The notes beneath the pieces were generated by a model that was given only the letters and a program-made list of their open reading frames with translations, did not search any database and was not told the origin of the DNA. Made by a program: the position numbers and the translations under genes. Shown here in pieces: positions 30,785 through 38,841 of a stretch of 39,837 nucleotides of DNA; the first letter of the stretch is position 1, and each line of letters starts with the position of its first letter. Origin of the DNA: a virus; IMG/VR virus record IMGVR_UViG_3300008110_000261, positions 1 through 39,837 of that record. One strand, written 5' to 3'.

Positions 30785-31437
30785 TCTGAGATGAGGTTGG
30801 CGATGATATTGAGTGCTAGCATTGTCTTTCCACTTTTGGTTTCTCCGCCTATGACCAGAAAGTCCCCCAAGCGGATCGGGGTGATGTTATCAATTCTCTC
30901 ATAACCTGTCTTGATGCGTTGTGTCGAGTCGTCACCGGACCGATAGCGATCCATGGCATCGAGCAAGAGCTTCTTGGTGTCCGCAACCTGCGGAGGCATC
31001 AGCTCGGTCTGAATGCCGTCCACCTTCATGGCAATCTCATTCACCAGTTCCGGTGTCTGAATGTCCACGGCTGCGATCTTGGCCAAGCCCTGCTGCATGA
31101 CCAACATCAACGCCCTGCGCTTTGCCGCATTCTTCACAACATCAAGCAGATCCGGAAGGCAACCTTCCAGAGGCAGCAGCGTGTAGAGTTCGGTCAACTG
31201 GTAGAACTGAATCTCGGGAAGACGCTCGCGCAGTTTCTCGAACAACACGCGGACATCGCAACTCGCGTTCCGGGATGTCTGATCCAGAATGGTCTCGACG
31301 ATAGCCCGGGAAGTTGGGTCGAAGATGTCTGCCGTGCTGAACTTCTTCTCCGTAATTTTGTTCAGTAGCGTGGTCGGATGGTTGAGCGCAATGGAGGCAA
31401 TCCCGCGTTCACTCTCGATGGCTTTGGGGATCTCCAT
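30781..31437 (-). CDS. DnaB-type replicative helicase, N-terminal half (ends after Walker A)
   Basis: 218 residues. Residues 5-110 form a DnaB N-terminal helical domain (ESERGIASIALNHPTTLLNKI, DVRVLFEKLRERL, LTELYTLLP), then a linker and the RecA-fold start with TGYERIDNITPIRLGDFLVIGG and Walker A GGETKSGKT (197-205) followed by MLALNIIANLISE and a stop. Intact DnaB would continue with GKGVLIFSLEMP; here that is the start of the gene at 28986, nothing lost or duplicated. Stop TGA overlaps the ATG of the next gene, so translation coupling is normal. No intein residues flank the break. Start is in a TAATG overlap with the upstream gene. Confidence 0.87.
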   Translation of the reverse strand: MEIPKAIESERGIASIALNHPTTLLNKITEKKFSTADIFDPTSRAIVETILDQTSRNASCDVRVLFEKLRERLPEIQFYQLTELYTLLPLEGCLPDLLDVVKNAAKRRALMLVMQQGLAKIAAVDIQTPELVNEIAMKVDGIQTELMPPQVADTKKLLLDAMDRYRSGDDSTQRIKTGYERIDNITPIRLGDFLVIGGETKSGKTMLALNIIANLISE

Positions 31438-32171
31438 TACCAGCTTGCCTCCTGTGTTGCGGAGTTCAGCAGGCTGCCTGCCTCACGCTTTTTGGCAACT
31501 GAAGCAGAGAGTGCTTTCTGCTGCAGAAAGGCCAGCGATTCAGCGGCACGGTTGAGCCAACTGTTGATGTAGTTTTTCATCCCCTTTCTGGACCGTGTCT
31601 TGTGCGGGTTGGCATCGAGCCACATCTTGGCTTTCTGCAGCTCGCGCCGCAAAAACCAGTCCTGATGCAATTTCAGGAGGTCGTGAACGAATGACGGGTC
31701 CGGCGTGTACGGTCCCTGCTTGGTGCGGAACTCGATTTCGCAAAGGTCGCGGGAATCCTGCAGGGCATTCAGTTCGGCTTCACGCTCGAGTTCGAGCAGT
31801 TCCAAATCTGGTTTCCCTTTCCTCTTCCCCTCCTTCCCCCCTTCTTCCCCCTTGCATCCCCCTTCTTCCCCTCCTACCTCCCCTTCTTCTATCCCTTCCG
31901 CAACATCTGCGCGCTGCATTTCCATGGCCACAATCATGTCACCAACGGACGGGTAGCGCTTGCCTGACGGCTTGAGATCTTCCTTTTTAATCTCATCGCC
32001 GAAACAATCCACCAGCCCGCTGGCCGCCGGAATGGCAGGTTCTGATGCCACTTGTGGTGTGACAGGGGTCACCGGAGCAGAAGGCATGGAAATGACCGTA
32101 GAATCGAGCATGGGGATGTTTACCTCCATGACGGTTCCGGACGGGTGCGTGACTTTGATGACAATGTTCAT
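31437..32171 (-). CDS. Replication-accessory-type protein with low-complexity E/G/K stretch
   Basis: 244 residues. The start MNIVIKVTHPSGTVMEV is beta-like, followed by Pro/Ala/Val-rich linker, a Gly/Glu/Lys run at about residues 92-118 (EEGEVGGEEGGCKGEEGG ... KRKGK) and a helical C-terminal part with MWLDANPHKTRSRKGMKNYINSWLNRAAE. That last motif is typical of the C-terminal end of phage replication proteins of the O/DnaD or primosome type, which recruit the helicase. It directly precedes the helicase N-half (TAATG overlap), as a helicase loader would. The purine-rich tract that encodes the E/G/K run is about 90 bases. Assignment as loader or initiator is inference. Confidence 0.6.
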   Translation of the reverse strand: MNIVIKVTHPSGTVMEVNIPMLDSTVISMPSAPVTPVTPQVASEPAIPAASGLVDCFGDEIKKEDLKPSGKRYPSVGDMIVAMEMQRADVAEGIEEGEVGGEEGGCKGEEGGKEGKRKGKPDLELLELEREAELNALQDSRDLCEIEFRTKQGPYTPDPSFVHDLLKLHQDWFLRRELQKAKMWLDANPHKTRSRKGMKNYINSWLNRAAESLAFLQQKALSASVAKKREAGSLLNSATQEASW

Positions 32172-32172
32172 G

Positions 32173-32463
32173 CTAGTGGTTTGGCTTCTTGTCGATGCGA
32201 AGGGTTGCTTCGGCCTCTGTATAGCCGCAGGTGATCAGTCCCTTGATGAGGTCAGGAAGGGACGGTTCGCTCCTATCAGGTTTGTACAGGAAATGATCGA
32301 GGTGCGGCCAACGGTCCACGCATTCGCGTATGCTGAACCAATCCCACCAAATGATGTAGGCAACATGGTGCCGGTGCTTCTTCGGCACGGTTAACACGCG
32401 GCGCAGCCACTCCTCGCCGCTGATTGCCCTGAAATGACGGAGTCTAGTTTTGTTCTTAGCCAT
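32173..32463 (-). CDS. Hypothetical protein (96 aa)
   Basis: 96 residues from the ATG at 32463 (MAKNKTRLRHFRAISGEEWLRRVLTVP); an upstream extension of the frame runs through the intergenic repeat and is unlikely. It has many aromatic and His residues (HHVAYIIWWDWFSIRECVDRWPHLDHFLY) and ends in KKPNH. Family not recognised. Its stop is one base from the next ATG. Confidence 0.65.
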   Translation of the reverse strand: MAKNKTRLRHFRAISGEEWLRRVLTVPKKHRHHVAYIIWWDWFSIRECVDRWPHLDHFLYKPDRSEPSLPDLIKGLITCGYTEAEATLRIDKKPNH

Positions 32464-32551
32464 AAGTACTTTTCGTTTAATGGTCTGCGTGTTGTACAGA
32501 TGCGCAGCCCCTGACTGGTCTCTCCCAGTTGTCACGCCCATTGACGCTTGG

Positions 32552-32577
32552 CGGCGTTCCCGATTCGGCGTTCCCGA
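32552..32577. repeat. 12-bp tandem direct repeat
   Basis: CGGCGTTCCCGA occurs at 32552-32563 and 32566-32577, a 14-bp period, immediately after the stop of the 106-residue gene. The 116-bp intergenic space here is one of the few in the minus-strand replication unit, so it may contain a promoter or regulatory site. Confidence 0.6.
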
Positions 32578-32579
32578 AG

Positions 32580-32900
32580 TTATTTTGAGCGAACCGCTTG
32601 ATCTGCTGTAATTTCGCCAGCTAAATATCGCTTCCCAACATCTGTTTGGCACCAAGAGTCCCACTTGGAGACTTGGTCGGCAAGCCATCTGCGAGCATCT
32701 CGCTCAACCTCTTCAATGGTGGCTTGACCTGCGCCAACTGGAAATAAAGGCCCGCTATTTGGGTGCTGCCATGGAAACCGCTCTTCACCGTTCCGCACCC
32801 AAAACTTGTAGTGCGGCCTAAGCCCGCTGGATTCATCAATGAATGTGAATTGAACTTCACAGTTGGGGAATCTGTCTGTTGGTATTTTGATTGTATTCAT
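32580..32900 (-). CDS. Hypothetical protein (106 aa)
   Basis: 106 residues from the ATG at 32900 (MNTIKIPTDRFPNCEVQFTFI), which overlaps the stop of the endonuclease gene. It has a beta start, a RFPWQHPNSGPLFPVG turn and a helical C terminus (TIEEVERDARRWLADQVSKWDSWCQTDVGKRYLAGEITADQAVR). Family not recognised. Confidence 0.65.
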   Translation of the reverse strand: MNTIKIPTDRFPNCEVQFTFIDESSGLRPHYKFWVRNGEERFPWQHPNSGPLFPVGAGQATIEEVERDARRWLADQVSKWDSWCQTDVGKRYLAGEITADQAVRSK

Positions 32901-33238
32901 TTTGGTAACTTGTTCAGCCCATCCATGCCTTCTCGGAGCAACTTGAAAAACAGTTCCGAACTGATCGTCACACGCCACGGTTTTCTATCCCGTTTGTGTG
33001 CGACAACCCAGTCTTTCAACTGGCCGGCATCTCTGCTGGCTTGTTCGATGGCACCTTCCAAGTTCAAAGCCTGCACGCACTTCACCTCGAAGTGCAGCCC
33101 TGCAAGCTCCTCACAGATGACATCCGGACTGTCTGAACCTCCGGCAAACTGTTGTCCGCGACGGGCGGTGAAGCCCTCCTCACGGAGGACATCACGCCAC
33201 ATACGCTCACCTCTTGCTCCTTTTTGGCGACTGTTCAT
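32897..33238 (-). CDS. PD-(D/E)XK endonuclease (phage Holliday-junction-resolvase-like)
   Basis: 113 residues from the ATG at 33238. KGARGERMWRDVLREEGFTARRGQQFAGGSDSPDVICEELAGLHFEVKCVQALNL is the compact PDDEXK core seen in many phages as putative resolvase: Glu 11, Asp 39, and Glu-Val-Lys at 51-53 are the catalytic positions. The family resembles Hjc resolvases and cuts branched DNA during recombination or packaging. It is downstream of an SSB-like gene and a tiny membrane-peptide gene with overlapping ends. Confidence 0.9.
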   Translation of the reverse strand: MNSRQKGARGERMWRDVLREEGFTARRGQQFAGGSDSPDVICEELAGLHFEVKCVQALNLEGAIEQASRDAGQLKDWVVAHKRDRKPWRVTISSELFFKLLREGMDGLNKLPK

Positions 33239-33297
33239 TTGAGAACCAGATGCGCTAGTAGCAGTAGAAGGCCAAGGAAGATGATGCTGTCTACCAT
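33235..33297 (-). CDS. 20-residue hydrophobic peptide between SSB-like and endonuclease genes
   Basis: An ATG at 33297 lies inside the last codons of the SSB-like gene and the TGA overlaps the ATG of the endonuclease gene. The peptide is MVDS, then FLGLLLLLAHLVL, ending in K: one short transmembrane helix. It fills the only gap between the two genes exactly, with the same overlap style as every neighbour, which favours real translation. Alternatively the gap only serves as a leader for the endonuclease. Confidence 0.45.
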   Translation of the reverse strand: MVDSIIFLGLLLLLAHLVLK

Positions 33298-34016
33298 CCG
33301 GCCTCCTGCTCGAATTCATCAACCTTTTTCGGCGCAGCCAAGCCGGGGATCTGGTCGTCAGGCTCGAGTGCTTCAGGCTGCGGCACGGTAGAAGCTGCTG
33401 GCTGACCAATCGGCGTCTTGAGGTGCTGGTGCAACCCAGCCCTGTCTGCGCTGATGAACAGGCTGCTGACCAGTGCCTGAAAGTGCTCCGGGGCCAGTGT
33501 TCCGAAAGACTGCTCAATCTTGATCTGCGCCGATTTGGCTGCAGCGTAGCAATGCATATACAGGCGCCCCCTGCGGATTACTTCTTCCTCGACGGAAATC
33601 CCGCCGGAAGGTTGCGATTGCTTCGGTGCTGCTGCTGCTCGAGCGGGAACCTGCGCACGATAGTTGTCCACGGCATTTTGGTCGTCCGTGATGATCGCAC
33701 ACTTTTCCGTGATCTTGAGTTCGTTCGTGTCCGAATGCTTCGAGTACTGGACATTGATGCCCTGAAGCCCCTTGTTGGTTGCCTGACTCTTAATCGTGAC
33801 CGTCTGGCCAACGAGCGGTTGCAGGTCAGACGGCAGCCAGAAGCTGGCCCGAACTTCACCGGTTGCGTCCTTCAGGATGCACGCTTGCACCCTCCAAGGA
33901 CCGTACTTCCCTTCACCAGTTTTGGGTGGGAAGGCTGCCTTGATTTGGACTCGCATTTCTCCAATTAGGGAGCCGTCTGCGAGGTTTCCAATGTCCTGAA
34001 CTTGAGCTACTTTCAT
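33291..34016 (-). CDS. OB-fold single-stranded-DNA-binding-like protein
   Basis: 241 residues. The first ~110 residues form an OB fold (MKVAQVQDIGNLADGSLIGEMRVQIKAAF, WRVQACILKDATGEVRASFW, GQTVTIKSQATNKGLQGINVQY), then a Gln/Ala/Pro linker, a helical region (YMHCYAAAKSAQIKIEQSF) and an acidic C-terminal tail with DEFEQEAGW, where acidic tails in SSBs recruit partners. It is the first gene of the minus-strand replication unit. Binding single-stranded DNA is the likely role; it lacks the usual bacterial SSB signature, so a related OB protein is possible. Confidence 0.7.
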   Translation of the reverse strand: MKVAQVQDIGNLADGSLIGEMRVQIKAAFPPKTGEGKYGPWRVQACILKDATGEVRASFWLPSDLQPLVGQTVTIKSQATNKGLQGINVQYSKHSDTNELKITEKCAIITDDQNAVDNYRAQVPARAAAAPKQSQPSGGISVEEEVIRRGRLYMHCYAAAKSAQIKIEQSFGTLAPEHFQALVSSLFISADRAGLHQHLKTPIGQPAASTVPQPEALEPDDQIPGLAAPKKVDEFEQEAGW

Positions 34017-34105
34017 GTGTTGTTTTTCTTGAGGTAAGAACGGACTGGGCAGTCAGCGTCTGTGCTGGCTGCAATCACCAAGTCCGGCCCTACATCGTAA
34101 CACAT
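34013..34105 (-). CDS. Possible 30-residue protein before the SSB-like gene
   Basis: ATG at 34105, TGA overlapping the ATG of the SSB-like gene. The peptide reads MCYDVGPDLVIAASTDADCP then RSYLKKNNT-like ending; it has two Cys and an acidic middle. It is the only frame that tiles the gap with an ATGA junction. Without a Shine-Dalgarno and with so few residues it remains uncertain. Confidence 0.35.
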   Translation of the reverse strand: MCYDVGPDLVIAASTDADCPVRSYLKKNNT

Positions 34106-34126
34106 CGGCACAAGGCCGCAGTAACT

Positions 34127-34279
34127 TTAGCGTTTTTTTGCGGCCGCCGCTTTTTTTGCGGCTTCCTTCTGGACCTGATAGGCAATGGCAACCGCTTGGT
34201 CACGGGGCTTGCCGTGCTTGATCTCGGTGCGGATGTTTTGAACAAACGCTTTTTCGGATTTGGAGTGTTTGAGCGGCAT
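34127..34279 (-). CDS. Small basic protein (50 aa), DUF6496-like
   Basis: 50 residues beginning MPLKHSKSEKAFVQNIRTEIKHGKPRDQAVAIAYQVQKEA, with a Lys/Ala-rich end (AAKKAAAAKKR). SEKAF..NI.TEI..GKP..QAVAIAY matches a small family common in phages and bacteria (DUF6496-like). It starts one base after the stop of the large virion protein gene. Function unknown; probably nucleic-acid associated by charge. Confidence 0.8.
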   Translation of the reverse strand: MPLKHSKSEKAFVQNIRTEIKHGKPRDQAVAIAYQVQKEAAKKAAAAKKR

Positions 34280-34280
34280 A

Positions 34281-37200
34281 CTATTTTCTCGGTTTGATGG
34301 GTGGCAGGCTCTTCATGTCATCCATAACTGCCTTGTCTTTAGCGGCCCGGATGTTGTCTGAAATTCCAATCTGCTTGCCGTTTTGGTCGAATGTCCGGAA
34401 CTTGCCGTTCACGGCTTGGATGGAGTACCCGGTGATTCTGTCTCGCAGGAACTTCCCTTCACCCAAGGTTTCCTCCTTGGTGTTGAGAACGCTAAACGGG
34501 ATCGGAGGAACTTCCTTCTGCAACTGGTCTTTCGACACAAAGTAGCTCTTCAGAACCGCATTGATGCGCGGCATATTTTCTGGCCGCAACGGGAGCAGAG
34601 CTTCGATTGCCAGATTGGGATCCAGCATGGCATCCACCTGAAACCGTTCAACCATGTGCTCAAGGCCACGGTTGTACACGCTGCTAAACATATCTCCAAG
34701 CCAAGTAAACCGGTTGAATGCGGAGCTTTTTGGTGTCAGTCCTTTGCCTAGTTTTGAGATTAACCCAAGCAGGTTTTCTTGAGTTTGAGCCTCCATCGAC
34801 TTCTGCAAGCCAGTAAGATCCATCGTGGGCGATGACCCGGGCGAAATCTGTTGGGTGCGACTCCAAGCTTCCATTTGCTCCCGAGCCATATCCATGGCTT
34901 TCAGTTCAACGGAGTCCGGACCAAATGCCACATCAAGAATCTGGCGAATTGGAGAAGTACTTTTCATCATACCATCCAACTTAGCCAAAGACAAACCAAG
35001 CTCACCGGGTGCAAGAGGTCTGTCTGGTTGATTGTCTGTAGACAATGGTCTGCTGTTTTTTTCAACTGCTTGACCAATAAACTGCCTGAGAGCATTTCTC
35101 AGTCCCTGAATGGCTTCTCCAGAAGCATCCTGCGCAGCCATTTGTACCACTTGCTGCATTGATCCAACGGGATCTCTGGATGCAAGGACTTCTCCAATTG
35201 CAACCTGCGGATCTGCCCCTACAAAACTAGTGAAGGCATTTGCTTTGGCTTTGCTGATAAGCTCTGCCTTTTGGTCCTTTGCAAGCGACAGCAAAGCATC
35301 TCGTTGTTCTTTTGCAGCTTCTCTTTCCTGCTTTGGAACATGATCCGGTTGGATTTTTGGTACCTTCTTTGCAGCTTTTTTTGCTGCTTCAGCAGCGTCC
35401 ACAGACAACTCTCCGTTCCGAATGTCTCGAATGTGGTCTTCAAGAACAGATCGAGCTTCTGGAAAGGAATTAAGGATTTCCGATTGCTTGGAGTTTCTAA
35501 TCCAAGCCGTCATGCTTTTGGAGGTTTCTCCTCCTTCCTGAGCCAACTTGTGAACAAACCAATCCGTAACAGCGTCAATTCCTGCTGGACGCTCCTTTAG
35601 GGCCAAGCGCAGTTGTTGCGCAGCACTCAGATCTTGCGTGCCGGATTTGCCGCGCAAAATTTTATCGATGGTTTCCTCTGTGGGAATAGCATTGCGCGAG
35701 GCAACCACCTTGCCAATCTCACCATCTCCGTAGAGGGTCATGGCTTCACTCCACGCCTTGTTGGCTTTTTCGAGTTCAGGCCAAGCCTTGCCGGCAGCAT
35801 CAAGATCCAGTTTCATCCCCTCCCGAATTCTTTGAAGAACTCGGACGGTGTTGTCTTGGCTATTGTCTGCGGCTTCGCTAATTGCCTGATTGATGTTCCT
35901 GTAATCAGTAATGAGTTCGGCAACACTCCGTTCGTGTAGCGGCTTTCCTTTCTTGCCGTTTTTTTTCTTGCCGTACACAGGCTTTCTGATTTTCAGAAGC
36001 CGAGACACAATCCCGGGGGCAATAGCTCTGTCTTTTTTGCCACTTTCACCAAAGCCTTCGCTTCCCTGACTCCACTTCAACGCCTTGTAGGTGTTGTCAA
36101 AAGTGGTTTTGGCTTTGATTGCTTTTGGTGTCTCAAACAGTTGGGATGCGGCTGCAATAACCGTGTCCCCTTCTGTTTTCAAAACATTCCGTACTGCTTT
36201 TGCAGCAGGCTCCCGTGTGCCTGCACGCACTTTGATGCTTTCAATGGCAGCTTCAAGGTTGCGAAGCGTCAAAGATTGTGCCGTTTCTGCGTTGATGATG
36301 CCCTGCTCTCGAGCAGCGTGCGCTGCAGCAGACTGGCGGATAGCAGCGTCGATAGTGTCTGCGTATTGTGTCTGCCCAGCTTCAGACAAGGTTTGGTACA
36401 GTTGATTAGCTTCAGCCAGAACGGTGTTGTACCAGTCTTCAGCAAACTGTCTGGTAGCAGCAGGTGGCGCCCCTTCAGGCGCAAGTTCACCAGCAAGATT
36501 CATGGCAATTGCTCGTTCGTTAGCCGCAGCCCGTTCCGATATTCTGGAATCAGCAGTTGCGCCCAAGACACGCTGCATACGAGCAAGCATTCCACCAACC
36601 AAATCGCCACTCATTAACTGCACGCCATTTTGGTTTACTTTACCGGCTTCTTGAAGCCTGAAGATTGCATCAGTTCTGGCATCTTCAGACACATTCTTTT
36701 GGAACAGCTTGTTCCGAATCTCCAAAGCCTGCCTTGTGGTAGATCCCAGTCGGTCATGTAGCAACCTGCCAAGGTTGTTGCTCTCGAGTGCGCCGCCGGC
36801 AATGAGACCTTGAAAGACACGCTCCGGGTCAATTTCCTGACCTCGATAAAGATCCATTGCCGCTGGGATGGTGGCTCCTATCCCGGCTGCGATGCCGATT
36901 CTTTTGGCCGCAGGGACATCGATATTTGCCAGCGTACTGCCAGCAAAATTCAACACCTGCGTTGGCATTTCTCCCGCCGCTATTTTTGCGGCAGCGTTGC
37001 TTGGCCCAATGAAGATTGGCTTTTCGGTAACAAGGCTTGGAACAAGTTCTCCGGCCAGCCTAGACCAACGGGTTGACCTTTTCTTTTCGTCAAAAACTTG
37101 TTGAGCAAGATCTCTTGAAGTAGATGGAAAGAGTGACTCCTGAAGTGCTCCACCAGCCATGCCGCCGGCAACCGCAAACGGTATGGCTCCGTAAGCAAGC

Positions 37201-37721
37201 GGCGATGCTGCTGCGCCAGCAAGACCTCCTACAGCAGTAGATCCAATTGCGCTGACGGCACCTCGAGCAGCGGCGCCCAGCATGGTTGAGCGCATTTCCT
37301 CTTTGTATGGATTCCAGTACGAATTGAAGGCGCCAAATTTAGGGTCAGCTTCAAACTCCGGATCAAGTAGCCCATTTTGAACAGCAGAGTCCAGCACCTG
37401 TCTTGGTGTCTGAACCTTTGTTTCCTCTCCACCTTGACTGTAACTAAGGGAGTACGGGTTGACTGCGCCAGCAGACAAAAGGGAGAAGTCTCTGGCAAAC
37501 TCCGGCGTGATGTAACCATCAAGCGAGTTCCATGATTCCTGCCGCTCCGTGGGTGCAATCCTAGGATCCGTCAACTCTACCCTTTGAATTCCGCCACCTT
37601 CAATTGGGAAAACAAGTTCCCCGGGCACCTGTTCGACCGGAGATGGTGCCATCAAAAGGTCATACTCAGATCCTGTCTGAGGAGCATCAGGCTGCAGAAG
37701 GATGTCGTATTCGCTGGGCAT
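34281..37721 (-). CDS. Giant virion protein (1146 aa), probable DNA-ejection or internal core protein
   Basis: 1146 residues. It opens with two copies of a short N-terminal motif (PSEYDILLQPDAPQTG and GSEYDLLMAPSP), reminiscent of gp16-type internal proteins. At about residues 140-200 there are hydrophobic Ala/Gly-rich segments (LGAAARGAVSAIGSTAVGGLAGAAA, YGAIPFAVAGGMAGGAL) that could enter a membrane. The remainder is long helices with charged Gln/Glu repeats (AANERAIAMNLAGELA, AAEAAKKAAKKVPKIQ). No transglycosylase or other catalytic motif is evident. Size, placement next to two other Ala-rich virion-type proteins and podovirus gene order indicate a core or ejection protein. Alternative: large tail protein. 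Confidence 0.65.
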   Translation of the reverse strand: MPSEYDILLQPDAPQTGSEYDLLMAPSPVEQVPGELVFPIEGGGIQRVELTDPRIAPTERQESWNSLDGYITPEFARDFSLLSAGAVNPYSLSYSQGGEETKVQTPRQVLDSAVQNGLLDPEFEADPKFGAFNSYWNPYKEEMRSTMLGAAARGAVSAIGSTAVGGLAGAAASPLAYGAIPFAVAGGMAGGALQESLFPSTSRDLAQQVFDEKKRSTRWSRLAGELVPSLVTEKPIFIGPSNAAAKIAAGEMPTQVLNFAGSTLANIDVPAAKRIGIAAGIGATIPAAMDLYRGQEIDPERVFQGLIAGGALESNNLGRLLHDRLGSTTRQALEIRNKLFQKNVSEDARTDAIFRLQEAGKVNQNGVQLMSGDLVGGMLARMQRVLGATADSRISERAAANERAIAMNLAGELAPEGAPPAATRQFAEDWYNTVLAEANQLYQTLSEAGQTQYADTIDAAIRQSAAAHAAREQGIINAETAQSLTLRNLEAAIESIKVRAGTREPAAKAVRNVLKTEGDTVIAAASQLFETPKAIKAKTTFDNTYKALKWSQGSEGFGESGKKDRAIAPGIVSRLLKIRKPVYGKKKNGKKGKPLHERSVAELITDYRNINQAISEAADNSQDNTVRVLQRIREGMKLDLDAAGKAWPELEKANKAWSEAMTLYGDGEIGKVVASRNAIPTEETIDKILRGKSGTQDLSAAQQLRLALKERPAGIDAVTDWFVHKLAQEGGETSKSMTAWIRNSKQSEILNSFPEARSVLEDHIRDIRNGELSVDAAEAAKKAAKKVPKIQPDHVPKQEREAAKEQRDALLSLAKDQKAELISKAKANAFTSFVGADPQVAIGEVLASRDPVGSMQQVVQMAAQDASGEAIQGLRNALRQFIGQAVEKNSRPLSTDNQPDRPLAPGELGLSLAKLDGMMKSTSPIRQILDVAFGPDSVELKAMDMAREQMEAWSRTQQISPGSSPTMDLTGLQKSMEAQTQENLLGLISKLGKGLTPKSSAFNRFTWLGDMFSSVYNRGLEHMVERFQVDAMLDPNLAIEALLPLRPENMPRINAVLKSYFVSKDQLQKEVPPIPFSVLNTKEETLGEGKFLRDRITGYSIQAVNGKFRTFDQNGKQIGISDNIRAAKDKAVMDDMKSLPPIKPRK

Positions 37722-37722
37722 A

Positions 37723-38841
37723 TTATTGTCCTAGAATTCTGCGTGCGGCAGCTTTGTGTTGCTCCGTTGCGTTGGGATCGTTGAGTGCTTTTCTGGCAAG
37801 TTCTGCTCTTGGATCCATCGATTGTGTCCGCGCAGATGTCCCGGTATTTGTCTGAATTGGAGCCTGTGCAGAGTACTGAGATCCAGCCATTTGCGTTCCT
37901 CCTGCCCCTGCCATTGCTGCTTCGTTGGCCAATCTTTTGTCCCGTTCGTTGACCGATTCGAGGTAGTTAACACCAAGACGCTTCAGGTGAAATGGACTGG
38001 TGCGTTCAGCAAGAAGCCGTACATTCTCGTTGTGCGCCATTGCAGAAACATCCTGCATAGATCTGGCGACATTGATCATCCCTTTTGGATCTCCAACAAA
38101 CATATTGGAAAACAGAGAAGACAGATTGCCTACTGCTTCATCTCTGTTCTTTGGATTGGACAACCATTTGGCAAGGATGTTTTTTGCTTCAAGCATTGGC
38201 CTTCCATTAATTTGAGCCTGAAGCTGGGTAGGAATAACTTGATTGTACCGAAAAATAGCTTCAGACAGACCAACCGCATCTGAACCCCATAGAGAATTCA
38301 GCTCCTTCATCAAGCTGGTGCGTCCGTATTGAGTTGCAGCTTCTTTACCTTCCGTATCCAACAGGCGTTGCATCTCATCAACGCTTTTACCAAGCCGAAA
38401 CGCACTTTCGTACCTTGGCTTTGTGCTCTGTGCGGTTTCCTCGGATTTTTTGAAAATGTCGGTGTCAACAAAGTCTTTGGGTTCACCGTACATATCCTTA
38501 ATCCTCTCCCGCTCAAACTGAGCAGACTTGGAGTTGGGATCAATTGCCTTTAGGGCAGCATCACGCTCCAGACGCTGAGTGAAAGCCTGAATGTCATGCA
38601 CAATTGCAGGTGCCTGCCTGTCTTTTTCGGGAATGCTTTTTACGAACTGCTCGATTTGAGCCATCCCCTCTGCACGGTGCTTTTCGGCTTCTGCCAGCCT
38701 TCTAGCTTCAGCCTCCTGAGCCTGACGCATCTGGCCCTGTCTGATGGCCATGATTGTCTGGACCGCAGGATCCTTCAGGTACTTTTGTACCCCAGCAAGT
38801 GCCGGATCTTGTTCCGGATTTTCAGCGTTAGGGTCTGTCAT
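37723..38841 (-). CDS. Probable internal virion protein (372 aa)
   Basis: 372 residues from the ATG at 38841 (GGAGG eight bases upstream); a GTG at 38850 is in frame. Strongly helical and rich in Glu, Gln, Arg and Ala (IRQGQMRQAQEAEARRLAEAEKHRAEGMAQIEQF), with a mixed C-terminal region ending MDPRAELARKALNDPNATEQHKAAARRILGQ. It is one of four neighbouring Ala/Gln-rich proteins of the ejection class. Coupled to neighbours by overlaps. Exact homology not recognised. Confidence 0.6.
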   Translation of the reverse strand: MTDPNAENPEQDPALAGVQKYLKDPAVQTIMAIRQGQMRQAQEAEARRLAEAEKHRAEGMAQIEQFVKSIPEKDRQAPAIVHDIQAFTQRLERDAALKAIDPNSKSAQFERERIKDMYGEPKDFVDTDIFKKSEETAQSTKPRYESAFRLGKSVDEMQRLLDTEGKEAATQYGRTSLMKELNSLWGSDAVGLSEAIFRYNQVIPTQLQAQINGRPMLEAKNILAKWLSNPKNRDEAVGNLSSLFSNMFVGDPKGMINVARSMQDVSAMAHNENVRLLAERTSPFHLKRLGVNYLESVNERDKRLANEAAMAGAGGTQMAGSQYSAQAPIQTNTGTSARTQSMDPRAELARKALNDPNATEQHKAAARRILGQ

